A DNA stretch of 22,139 nucleotides from 2-02-FULL-55-14 sp964581115 (lineage in GTDB: Bacteria > Bacteroidota > Ignavibacteria > UBA10030), in the NCBI GenBank assembly GCA_964581115.1, contig CAZOMY010000044.1:1-22139 (forward strand). Reading direction: 5' to 3'. A model generated the notes under the pieces. That model was not told the origin of the DNA. It made no database searches and was given only the letters and a program-made list of their open reading frames with translations. A program made the position numbers and the translations under genes. Shown one piece after another: positions 6,961-13,698 of the stretch (the first letter of the stretch is position 1; each line of letters begins with the position of its first letter).

Positions 6961-9177
6961 CTAAAGGTTCCGCTTCCAGAAATCAAGCGTGAGTGTCTGC
7001 ATGTGTCGCCGTCCGGCCGGATCGCCTACGCCGTGTCCGCGCATCGGATACACCATCAACTCGAACAACTTGTTCGCCTTGATCAACTCGTCGATGAACC
7101 GCCAAATGTTCTGGATATGGACGTTGTCGTCGTGCAGACCGTGAATGAGCAGGAGCTTCCCGTGGAGGTCCTTGGCATGGTTCAGCAATGAGACGCGATC
7201 GTAGCCCTCCTTGTTCTCGGTCTCCGTCTGCATCAGCGCTTCGCCCCACTTCGTGTCGTAGAACCGGAAGTCGGTCACGGCGCCGCCGGCAATACCCGCC
7301 TTGAATTCCTTCGACTGCGTCATCGCCAGGAGCGTGTTCGTGCCTCCTCCGCTCCAGCCGGTGATGCCGAACCGGTCGGGATCGATGCCCGGCTGCTTCT
7401 TGAGCCACCGAACGGCATCCACCAGGTCATTGAGCTCGACCTCGCCGGGCGTCCGCTTGTGCAGGAGATTCTCGAGTGTCTTGCTGATGCCCGTCGCCGC
7501 CCGGTTGTCGACCTTGAACGTGATATAACCTTCGTGCAGCATGGCGTTCGCCTCGACAACATCGAAGCCCCAGGAATTCGCGACCGTCGGGGCCGAAGGT
7601 CCCCCATAGACCTGCACGATCACGGGGTACTTCTTGTCCGGGTCGGCGTTCTTCGGCCTCACGATGGAGGCGGGCACCTTGAAACCGTCGCGCATCGGGA
7701 TCCAAAGCAGCTCCGGATAGGCGACATCGTACTTGGCGAAGCCGCCGAGGGTCGGTGCACTGATGACCGAGCGCTTGTTCGTCGCGGCATCGACGAGCGT
7801 CAGCGAAGGAGGCGTCGTGATGTTCGAGTGGCGGTCGAAATAGTATCGGGCGTTCGGGCTCATCGTGATGGCGTGCGTCCCCTCCGTCTCCGAGAGCCGC
7901 GTCATCTTCGAGCCATCCATCCTGATCCGGTAGAAGTGCCGCTCGACCGATGATCGCTCCAGGGCCGTAAAATAGATCCACCCGTTCACTTCATCGATAC
8001 CGGTCGCCGCCTGCCGAACCCAGAACGCGCCGCCGCCGGAAGTTCGGACCGACCACGGTCCCTTGGTGATCTGATTGACGAGCGTTCCCTGCATCGTATA
8101 CCGATACAGATGCTCGTTCCCGTCCCGCTCCGACGAAAGGATCATGTGCTTCCCGTCTTTTAGGAAGAACAGGTCATCCGACATGTTGATCCAGCCCTCG
8201 TTCGTGTCGGTCAGGAGCACATTGGCCTTGCCCGACGCACGGTCAACCATCACGAAATCGAGCTTGGTCTGCAGCCGGTTGAGTGTTCGGACCATCACTC
8301 GCTTGTTATCCGGCACCCAGTCGACGCGGACGATGTACTCGTACGACGACGGATCGATGTCGGCCCACACGACGGAGCCGGTGCCGACCTCGGCGATGCC
8401 CACCTTTACCTCGGGGTTCGGTTCGCCCACCTTGGGGTATCGCTGTTCGGTGACCGTCGGCGACCAGGGAGCAATATCGACGTATCGCTGCAGCGTCACC
8501 TTCGATTCGTCGGTCCGGAGGAAGGCGAGCGCCTTGGAGTCTTTCGACCACCAGTAGCCGATATCGACGCGGCCGAAGATCTCCTCCCAGTAGACCCAAG
8601 AGAGCGTGGCGTTCAGGATCGTCCCGCCGCCGTCAGAGGTGATGGCCTGTTCTTTCTTGGCGGTGAGGTCGTACGCGTAAAGGTTTTTCTCGCGCACGTA
8701 GGCGACACGCCGACCGTCGGGGGAGAAATTCACATTCTTCTCGGCTTCCGGTGTGTTCGTCACGCGAGTAAATGAAAGAGAGGGAACGTCGAGGACGAAG
8801 AGGTCCCCCTTGTCGATGTACAGCGCACGCTTTCCGTCGGCGGAGAACTGACTTGGGACGGAGGGGAGCAGGTGAGGCGCTCCATCACCGAACAGCTGAT
8901 CGTAAGCCGCTTTCGCCTTGGCCATGTCCATGAACGGCGTGCGCGTGCCCGTCGCGGGGTCGAGCCGCTCGATCTGTCGCTCTGACGCCGGCTTTGCGGG
9001 GTCGAGAACAAGGGCAGTATTGTCGCTCAGCCACCAGGTGCGCGCGACCGAAAATGACTGGAAGAGTGTCGCGTCGCTGGATGCTTCGCGGTTCAACGGC
9101 GGCTTGACGTCCTGAGCCGTCGCGAACGACATCAGGACGAAGAGGATCAGAAGTAGGCGAAGCATGGACGTGCGCAT
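6961..9177 (-). CDS. dipeptidyl-peptidase-IV-like S9 family serine peptidase, exported
   Basis: A 738-residue protein with a Sec signal peptide ending near FVLMSFATAQ. The first two thirds form a DPP-IV N-terminal beta-propeller (PF00930), including YWEEIFGR with the paired glutamates that hold the substrate N-terminus, and WWSKDSKALAFLRTDE. The C-terminal S9 domain (PF00326) has the oxyanion-site Tyr524 in VYGGP, nucleophile Ser609 in GWSGGGTNT, Asp683 in HGLHDDNVH and His715 in MRGHGV; spacings fit DPP-IV. The residue after the serine is Gly instead of the usual Tyr (GWSYGG). It probably removes dipeptides, often Xaa-Pro, from peptides in the periplasm. ATG 9177 has AGGAG seven bases upstream. 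It is separated from nrfA by a hairpin terminator, so it has its own transcript. Confidence 0.9.
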   Translation of the reverse strand: MRTSMLRLLLILFVLMSFATAQDVKPPLNREASSDATLFQSFSVARTWWLSDNTALVLDPAKPASERQIERLDPATGTRTPFMDMAKAKAAYDQLFGDGAPHLLPSVPSQFSADGKRALYIDKGDLFVLDVPSLSFTRVTNTPEAEKNVNFSPDGRRVAYVREKNLYAYDLTAKKEQAITSDGGGTILNATLSWVYWEEIFGRVDIGYWWSKDSKALAFLRTDESKVTLQRYVDIAPWSPTVTEQRYPKVGEPNPEVKVGIAEVGTGSVVWADIDPSSYEYIVRVDWVPDNKRVMVRTLNRLQTKLDFVMVDRASGKANVLLTDTNEGWINMSDDLFFLKDGKHMILSSERDGNEHLYRYTMQGTLVNQITKGPWSVRTSGGGAFWVRQAATGIDEVNGWIYFTALERSSVERHFYRIRMDGSKMTRLSETEGTHAITMSPNARYYFDRHSNITTPPSLTLVDAATNKRSVISAPTLGGFAKYDVAYPELLWIPMRDGFKVPASIVRPKNADPDKKYPVIVQVYGGPSAPTVANSWGFDVVEANAMLHEGYITFKVDNRAATGISKTLENLLHKRTPGEVELNDLVDAVRWLKKQPGIDPDRFGITGWSGGGTNTLLAMTQSKEFKAGIAGGAVTDFRFYDTKWGEALMQTETENKEGYDRVSLLNHAKDLHGKLLLIHGLHDDNVHIQNIWRFIDELIKANKLFELMVYPMRGHGVGDPAGRRHMQTLTLDFWKRNL

Positions 9178-9263
9178 ATGCTGGCTCCTGAGTGTTATTA
9201 CCGTGAGGCCAATATACGAGCAGACTCTTCAACTTCCATAGGCAGATGTCTGGATCATAAATG

Positions 9264-9302
9264 CGAAAGCGCCGAAGACAGTGAACGTCGACGGCGCTTT
9301 CG
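9264..9302 (-). terminator. hairpin terminator after nrfA
   Basis: A perfect 11-bp stem, CGAAAGCGCCG paired with CGGCGCTTTCG, with a 17-base loop begins 70 bases past the nrfA stop. On the - strand it is followed by CATTTATG, a short T-rich tail. The stem is GC-rich enough to end the nrf transcript before the protease gene. It could also act in part on the opposite strand. Confidence 0.6.
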
Positions 9303-9333
9303 TCCTATTCCGCGGCAATCAATGAAACCTGCC

Positions 9334-9361
9334 CCACTCCTTCATCCTCACACCTTCCACC
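9334..9361. repeat. GGTGTGAGGA-type low-complexity stretch, copy 2
   Basis: On the - strand this reads GGTGGAAGGTGTGAGGATGA, close to the stretch at 1530-1556. It lies directly downstream of nrfA, between the gene and its terminator hairpin. Confidence 0.35.
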
Positions 9362-9372
9362 TATTCCCGTTC

Positions 9373-10848
9373 TCAGTAAGCCTCGAGAGTTCCCTGCCGT
9401 TTCTTCGCCGCCTCATCCCAACCGGGCAACGTCTTCGCGGCCCATTCCTTCTTCTGCGCCTCCAGCTTCTTCATGTCCAGGCCGATATACTTCTGGGCCT
9501 TCTCTTTGGTTGAGATATCGGGAAGCGGGATCCGGTCGGTGTAGCCCTTCTTGGCGAGCAGACGTACGATCTCCGCGTGCGCCTCCTGCGATTTCTGGAT
9601 CGACGTGCCGAGCGTTCTGAGTGCGACGTTGGGAGAATGGAACCCAACGCCGTTCGCCGCCGAGACCCAGTCCCAGCGCCACTGCGCATGTCGAATGAGC
9701 TGGAGGATCGGCTTCATCTCCGATTCCGTCGCTCCTTTCTCCCAAGCGAACTTGGCTTCGATGTGAGTGCGAGCCAGCGCATCTTCCGACAGGAGAAGGA
9801 TTTCCTTCACACGGTCCTGACGGTCGTTCACGTTCTTCGTCAAGGTCGCTTCGCTCTCGCGATGACAGACCTGGCACGAGCCGGCGATGTTCTCGAGCGG
9901 GCTGGCGATCTTGTGGTTCGTGAACTTTACGCCCCCCTCGCTCTTGTAGGGCATATGGCAATCGGCGCATGACACGCCCCGTTCGGCATGGGTCCCTGTC
10001 ATGTACAGTTCATAGTCGGGGTGCTGCGCCTTCACGATGGGCGCCTTGCTGAGGGCGTGCACGAAGTCGACATGCTCGACCCTGTCGTAGTAGGCCTCCA
10101 TCTCATCGGGCGAGAAGCCATCATCCCAAGGGAACGTCAGATACTTGCCGGGACCCTTGAAGTAGTATTCGACGTGACATTGCGCGCACACCAGCGATCG
10201 CATCTCCTGGTGGGTGGCTTTCGTGATGTCCTTCCCCTGTCGCTCAAGGGCCTCGGCGAGCGCCGGCCGGGTGATGCGCAAGTTCATCGTCTTCGGGTCA
10301 TGACAGTCCTGGCATCCGATCGGGTTCACGATCTCGGACCCGAGTTGTTCCCAGGTCGCCTTGTAGTACTCCGTGATCCCCACCTTGGCCATGACGCGCG
10401 GAACATCGGTGCTCTTGCAGGTCCAGCAGGTGGCGGGCTGCGGAACTCCCGTCCGCAGGGTATTCCGGATGTCGCGGATGGCGTGGTAATGGCCGCGGGC
10501 CTGGGCGTAGTCGCGCGAGAAAGCGTAGCCGGCCCACAGGATCACGTTCCGAGGGTCGTCGGCCAGGAGGTCGCGCCACGACGAGCCGGCGTACTTGCTC
10601 CGGAACGTCGTGTCGAGGGTGGCCTTGTACGTCTCGAATTCACGCGGGAAGTTCTCGCCCCAGACCTCGTTGCGCGGTTCCCAATCGGGAAGCGGCTTGG
10701 TCATTTGGTAGGCGATGCGCGCCTCGCCCCGGCGTTCCATGATGGAAGCGCCAAAGAGGCCGACGAGGAACACGACGACGACCGTTGCCGCAAACAGCGC
10801 CCAGCCCAGCCAAGGGCGTTCTTGAATGAGTTGACGAATGGGTTTCAT
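9373..10848 (-). CDS. nrfA: ammonia-forming cytochrome c nitrite reductase, NrfA
   Basis: A 491-residue pentahaem cytochrome c552 (PF02335) that reduces nitrite to ammonium with six electrons in the periplasm. The active-site haem uses the diagnostic CWTCK motif (141-145, Lys145 as axial ligand). Four CxxCH motifs follow: CQDCH (179), CAQCH (221), CADCH (294) and CQVCH (325). By alignment with known NrfA, the active-site residues are Arg132 in LRTG, Tyr228 in HVEYYF and His276 in KAQH; calcium ligands are Glu227, Tyr228, Lys273 and Gln275. An uncleaved anchor or signal helix spans about 13-36. The loop between Arg132 and the CWTCK haem is about seven residues shorter than in the E. coli type. 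ATG 10848 has GGAG six bases upstream. nrfH lies upstream on the same strand. All catalytic residues are present, so it should be functional. Confidence 0.97.
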   Translation of the reverse strand: MKPIRQLIQERPWLGWALFAATVVVVFLVGLFGASIMERRGEARIAYQMTKPLPDWEPRNEVWGENFPREFETYKATLDTTFRSKYAGSSWRDLLADDPRNVILWAGYAFSRDYAQARGHYHAIRDIRNTLRTGVPQPATCWTCKSTDVPRVMAKVGITEYYKATWEQLGSEIVNPIGCQDCHDPKTMNLRITRPALAEALERQGKDITKATHQEMRSLVCAQCHVEYYFKGPGKYLTFPWDDGFSPDEMEAYYDRVEHVDFVHALSKAPIVKAQHPDYELYMTGTHAERGVSCADCHMPYKSEGGVKFTNHKIASPLENIAGSCQVCHRESEATLTKNVNDRQDRVKEILLLSEDALARTHIEAKFAWEKGATESEMKPILQLIRHAQWRWDWVSAANGVGFHSPNVALRTLGTSIQKSQEAHAEIVRLLAKKGYTDRIPLPDISTKEKAQKYIGLDMKKLEAQKKEWAAKTLPGWDEAAKKRQGTLEAY

Positions 10849-10869
10849 GAAGGACTCCGTTTGTTCAAT

Positions 10870-11045
10870 AAAGATGTACCGCAAAGACGCAAAGGCGCAA
10901 CGAAGGGACTTGGATCATTTCAATATTCTTTGCGTCGTTGCGACTTTGAGGTAATGTCTTTCCCCTGCAACGATGCCAAGACGCGAGGACGTCATTGGAC
11001 TCAGTCTCCTGTTGCTTGCGTCTCTGCGTCTTCGCGGTGAAACAT
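10870..11045. repeat. CTTTGCG-type repeat cluster between nrfH and nrfA
   Basis: Almost the whole nrfH-nrfA gap is repeat. A CCGCAAAGACGCAAAGGCGC stretch is followed by TTCTTTGCGTCGTTGCGAC in the opposite sense, and further on by GACGCGAGGACG and TTGCGTCTCTGCGTCTTCGC. The first two contain an exact inverted pair, CGCAACGA (10896-10903) and TCGTTGCG (10935-10942), which could fold in the transcript. No gene is supported here. Confidence 0.6.
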
Positions 11046-11663
11046 TCACTGGTCGATCCGCAGGCTGTCGGCTAGCGACGAGAGCACGGGGGAGAAGAGC
11101 GGGACCCGGGCATTCGGGGTCGACGCCAGACTGTGCACCCGCCCGTGCGGCGTGTTGCGGTGACAGTCCCAGCAAAGTTTGTCTCCGCCGTGCCGGCCTG
11201 ACGACCCGGCGGCGTCGATGGCGCTTACGCCGCCGACGAGATGCTCGTGGCATCGGATGCAGTTCTCCTGCACGACCTCGCGCCCGGCTTCGTGCATGAT
11301 GATCACCTGCGGCTCGAGCCGGAAGGTGAACATATAGGCATGCCGCGAGCCGTCCCTGGCCTTGAAGGCATAGTGACGCACGAAGTTGTCATGCGGCACG
11401 TGGCAGTCGTTGCAGGTGGCCACGCGTCCATGTGATCCGCGCTGCCACGAGGCGAATTCGGGGAACATCACGTGGCAGTTCACGCACGTCGCAGGATCGT
11501 CGGACAGGTACGATGAGGCTCTTGATACGTGAAAGATCACAGCGCCCAGTCCGGCGAGCACGCCCAACGCTACGATCACGGGCACGCGCCAGCCGACCGG
11601 TGGCAACAGGAGATCGATCAATCGACGCAGGCGTTCAATTTGGATTCGCACCATGATCGTCAT
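11046..11663 (-). CDS. nrfH: cytochrome c nitrite reductase small subunit, NrfH
   Basis: A 205-residue NapC/NirT-type membrane cytochrome (PF03264). One N-terminal transmembrane helix (about 26-46) is followed by a periplasmic domain with four CxxCH haem motifs: CVNCH at 60, CNDCH at 84, CIRCH at 135 and CWDCH at 164. The first is followed by Val-Met, as in NrfH where Met ligates haem 1. It oxidises membrane quinol and passes electrons to NrfA. It is encoded upstream of nrfA, with a 197-base repeat-filled gap, and downstream of a porin gene. The start may be ATG 11663 or ATG 11654; neither has a clear ribosome site. The tail after haem 4 is about 35 residues and unremarkable. Confidence 0.93.
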   Translation of the reverse strand: MTIMVRIQIERLRRLIDLLLPPVGWRVPVIVALGVLAGLGAVIFHVSRASSYLSDDPATCVNCHVMFPEFASWQRGSHGRVATCNDCHVPHDNFVRHYAFKARDGSRHAYMFTFRLEPQVIIMHEAGREVVQENCIRCHEHLVGGVSAIDAAGSSGRHGGDKLCWDCHRNTPHGRVHSLASTPNARVPLFSPVLSSLADSLRIDQ

Positions 11664-11679
11664 TCAAGTGAAAGAATGA

Positions 11680-11730
11680 GTCTTTGCATGATTCTTGCTT
11701 CTATACCTGTCTTTGCGTCCTTGGTGGTCA
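11680..11730. repeat. CTTTGCG-type intergenic repeat, porin-nrfH gap
   Basis: The words GTCTTTGCATGATTCTTGC and GTCTTTGCGTCCTTGGTGGT lie in the 102-base gap between the porin stop and the nrfH start. They belong to the same repeat flavour as the cluster between nrfH and nrfA. Confidence 0.5.
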
Positions 11731-11765
11731 CTCTTCTGATGCCCGAAGGTGCTTTCCGTCGTTGG

Positions 11766-13004
11766 CTAGAACGAGATCTGCGGCGACAGGTAGAACCACA
11801 CGCCCGGGTCCGACCCGCCGATGATGGACTGCATCGCCCGGCCCGGAAGGAAGATGCCCGCGCCGAACTCGACACTGAGCGCGGATGAGTGCTTCCAACG
11901 CGTGATGACGTCCACCTCTTGGCCGATCTCGGTCGAGGGCACCGCAACGCTCAGCGTCCGATGCAGTTGAAAATGGTGAACGGTCAATTGCGTTTCAACG
12001 GCGTCCGACCACGACAGGTCGGCACGGCCGTAAGCATCGATGATGCCCCGTCGGTTGGTATGGGCCGGGATCGAGGTGAAATAGTCCATGAATCCCAGAT
12101 TCTTATGGCCGGCTCCATACCGGGGGTCGAAGACGCCGACAGCGGTTGCCGAGATCGTCTCGCCTGAATACAGGTCGAGAGCGGCCGTGACGGACCTGAC
12201 CGTTTGATGGCCCACGACGTAAGTGATCAGCGCGCCCGCCTGATAGGATGCGACGTCGGTGCCGAACATCGAACCGGTCTGGTAAGCGGCGTCAGCTTCG
12301 TACGACCAGGCTCCGGTCTTTCCGGCAAAGAACCCGCCGAGCGAAGCGACCGAGAGACTGTCGCGACCGAGCGCGTCGGCCTTGCCGATGCGATGGTAGA
12401 GAGCGATGATCTCCAGATTGTGACGCTCGAGCGCGGTCGTGCGGAAGGTGCCGCCGGTCAGCAGGTCTCCGTTGTCGCGCGTCCAGGCAAACTTCGTGGC
12501 TGCCGAAGGCAGCGCTGAAGTCTCTCGCGTGTTGAAGAGCAGTGCGGTCACGGTGTGCTTTCCAAGGTCGAGCGAGGTCACGAGGCCGGTCAGTGTGCGC
12601 GGTACGTTGACCCAGACGTTGTTGCTGATCAGTCGGCCGTTGCCGACGGAGAGCTCCATCTTTCCGGCCTTCACACGCAGGCCTGGAAGGAGGTCCTTCA
12701 CCTCGAGCCAGGCCTGATGCACCTCCGCCGAATTGAGACTGCTCATCGGCGTCGCCGCTTCGCCAAAGGCGCGTGCGTCCTGGACCTGGAGGAACACCGA
12801 GACATCTTCCGACGGCCGGGCAAGCATGCCGATGCGGGCGCGCGATAGCGTGTAGAGATTGGGAGGGGTGGAATTGCGCATATCGCGTGCGTCAAGTTCC
12901 GATCGCAAGCGCAACTCGCCCGACCACGTGAGCGGAACCGATTGCGCGAAGGCCATAGGACTTACGAAGAGACCGAGCAGGAGTAAACGCAGGAGTTGTT
13001 TCAT
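11766..13004 (-). CDS. outer-membrane porin, alginate-export type
   Basis: A 412-residue protein with a Sec signal peptide (MKQLLRLLLLGLFVSPMAFAQ). The mature part alternates hydrophobic and polar residues and ends in an aromatic-terminated strand (WFYLSPQISF), as outer-membrane beta-barrels do. The opening (WSGELRLRSELDARDM, LSRARIGMLARPSEDVSVFLQVQDAR) and the SAEVHQAWLEVKD...GKMELSVGNGRLI block resemble the alginate_exp family (PF13372). It precedes nrfH on the same strand with a 102-base gap, so it may be part of the nrf transcript and let nitrite or a small anion into the periplasm. That substrate is inferred from position only. ATG 13004 directly precedes the signal peptide; no ribosome site is seen. 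Confidence 0.75.
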   Translation of the reverse strand: MKQLLRLLLLGLFVSPMAFAQSVPLTWSGELRLRSELDARDMRNSTPPNLYTLSRARIGMLARPSEDVSVFLQVQDARAFGEAATPMSSLNSAEVHQAWLEVKDLLPGLRVKAGKMELSVGNGRLISNNVWVNVPRTLTGLVTSLDLGKHTVTALLFNTRETSALPSAATKFAWTRDNGDLLTGGTFRTTALERHNLEIIALYHRIGKADALGRDSLSVASLGGFFAGKTGAWSYEADAAYQTGSMFGTDVASYQAGALITYVVGHQTVRSVTAALDLYSGETISATAVGVFDPRYGAGHKNLGFMDYFTSIPAHTNRRGIIDAYGRADLSWSDAVETQLTVHHFQLHRTLSVAVPSTEIGQEVDVITRWKHSSALSVEFGAGIFLPGRAMQSIIGGSDPGVWFYLSPQISF

Positions 13005-13056
13005 GGCAACACCGGATGCGAAGAAGTGTAAAAGGATAATTCAGATGAAACACTCT

Positions 13057-13107
13057 GAAATATAACGGACTTCTCGTTTTCCGGCAACTGTTTTTGACCG
13101 CGGTGAT
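13057..13107 (-). promoter_or_regulatory. candidate promoter and FNR/DNR-like site for the porin-nrfHA unit
   Basis: On the - strand GTTG and TATATTTC (13064-13057) are spaced by 20 bases, near the Bacteroidota TTTG / TAnnTTTG promoter pattern. Just upstream at 13094-13107 is an imperfect palindrome that reads ATCAC-CGCG-GTCAA on the - strand. One half matches the GTCAA of FNR/DNR-type sites and the core ACCGCGGT is self-complementary. This placement before nitrite reductase genes is suggestive but unproven. Confidence 0.25.
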
Positions 13108-13154
13108 CGCTTGAACCGGCGAGGCGACGTGCATCACATATGACATTCCCATCA

Positions 13155-13183
13155 TTGAGAATCGTCCTGAAATCTCGTATATC
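13155..13183 (+). promoter_or_regulatory. candidate sigma70-like promoter for the lipoprotein-M4 protease pair
   Basis: TTGAGA and TATATC are separated by exactly 17 bases, 30 bases before the start codon of the lipoprotein gene. The -35 match is five of six and the -10 match is four of six. It is divergent from the porin-nrf promoter region. Confidence 0.4.
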
Positions 13184-13212
13184 TCAATCGTTCTCCATCT
13201 CAGGAGCAGGAC

Positions 13213-13659
13213 ATGATCCAATGGCTTTTTTTTCTGGCGACGGTTTGGCTCGTCGGGTGCTCGTCGTCCGCCACGACGGCACAGCGGGTTCCGAGCGACC
13301 TCATCATTCGCTACGCCGAAGGCGGTGGCTTTACCGGTCGGTGGTCGGGAGCCGTGATCTCCGGTGACGGAAGCGTCCGCACTTGGTCGCCTGCGAGCAA
13401 CGATTCGACCTCTACGATGATCGGGAAGATACCTGGGCCGACGATGGAAGCGATCTGGCGAAGCATTGATGAAGAACGGCTCCTCGAAGCTTCGGGCGGC
13501 GGTGAGCCAGGCAACATGACCCGCACCATCATCATTTCGAGCGGGGGTAGGACCGTCGAGGTCCGTTGGTCGTATGGCACCACGCCAGATGCCCGAAGAC
13601 TACCGTATGCGGCCCTCTATGAGCGATGTCGCACGGCCGTGGCCGCCCTCAAACCCTGA
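13213..13659 (+). CDS. small lipoprotein of unknown function
   Basis: A 148-residue protein with a short lipoprotein signal (MIQWLFFLATVWLVGCSS; lipobox LVGC, Cys16). The mature domain has IIRYAEGGGFTGRWSGAVISGDGSV near its start and an IIISSGGRTVEVRWSYG strand pair near its end. This is the look of a small beta-sheet domain seen in uncharacterised bacterial lipoproteins; I do not recognise a family. ATG 13213 has AGGAG at ideal spacing. The M4 protease gene starts 39 bases after its stop on the same strand, so they are likely co-transcribed. It could be a cell-surface partner or inhibitor of that protease, but this is only inference from position. Confidence 0.75.
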   Translation: MIQWLFFLATVWLVGCSSSATTAQRVPSDLIIRYAEGGGFTGRWSGAVISGDGSVRTWSPASNDSTSTMIGKIPGPTMEAIWRSIDEERLLEASGGGEPGNMTRTIIISSGGRTVEVRWSYGTTPDARRLPYAALYERCRTAVAALKP

Positions 13660-13698
13660 CGCGAATCCTCTTTCACGATCTCATTCTGGGAGTGCTCG

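Noticed and set aside
9988..11040. 350-codon plus-strand frame opposite nrfA
   Set aside because: It is antisense to haem-motif coding sequence and runs into the intergenic repeat; no motif seen.
10870..11045. CRISPR array between nrfH and nrfA
   Set aside because: The repeats are short, imperfect and in both orientations, with no regular spacers and no cas genes nearby.
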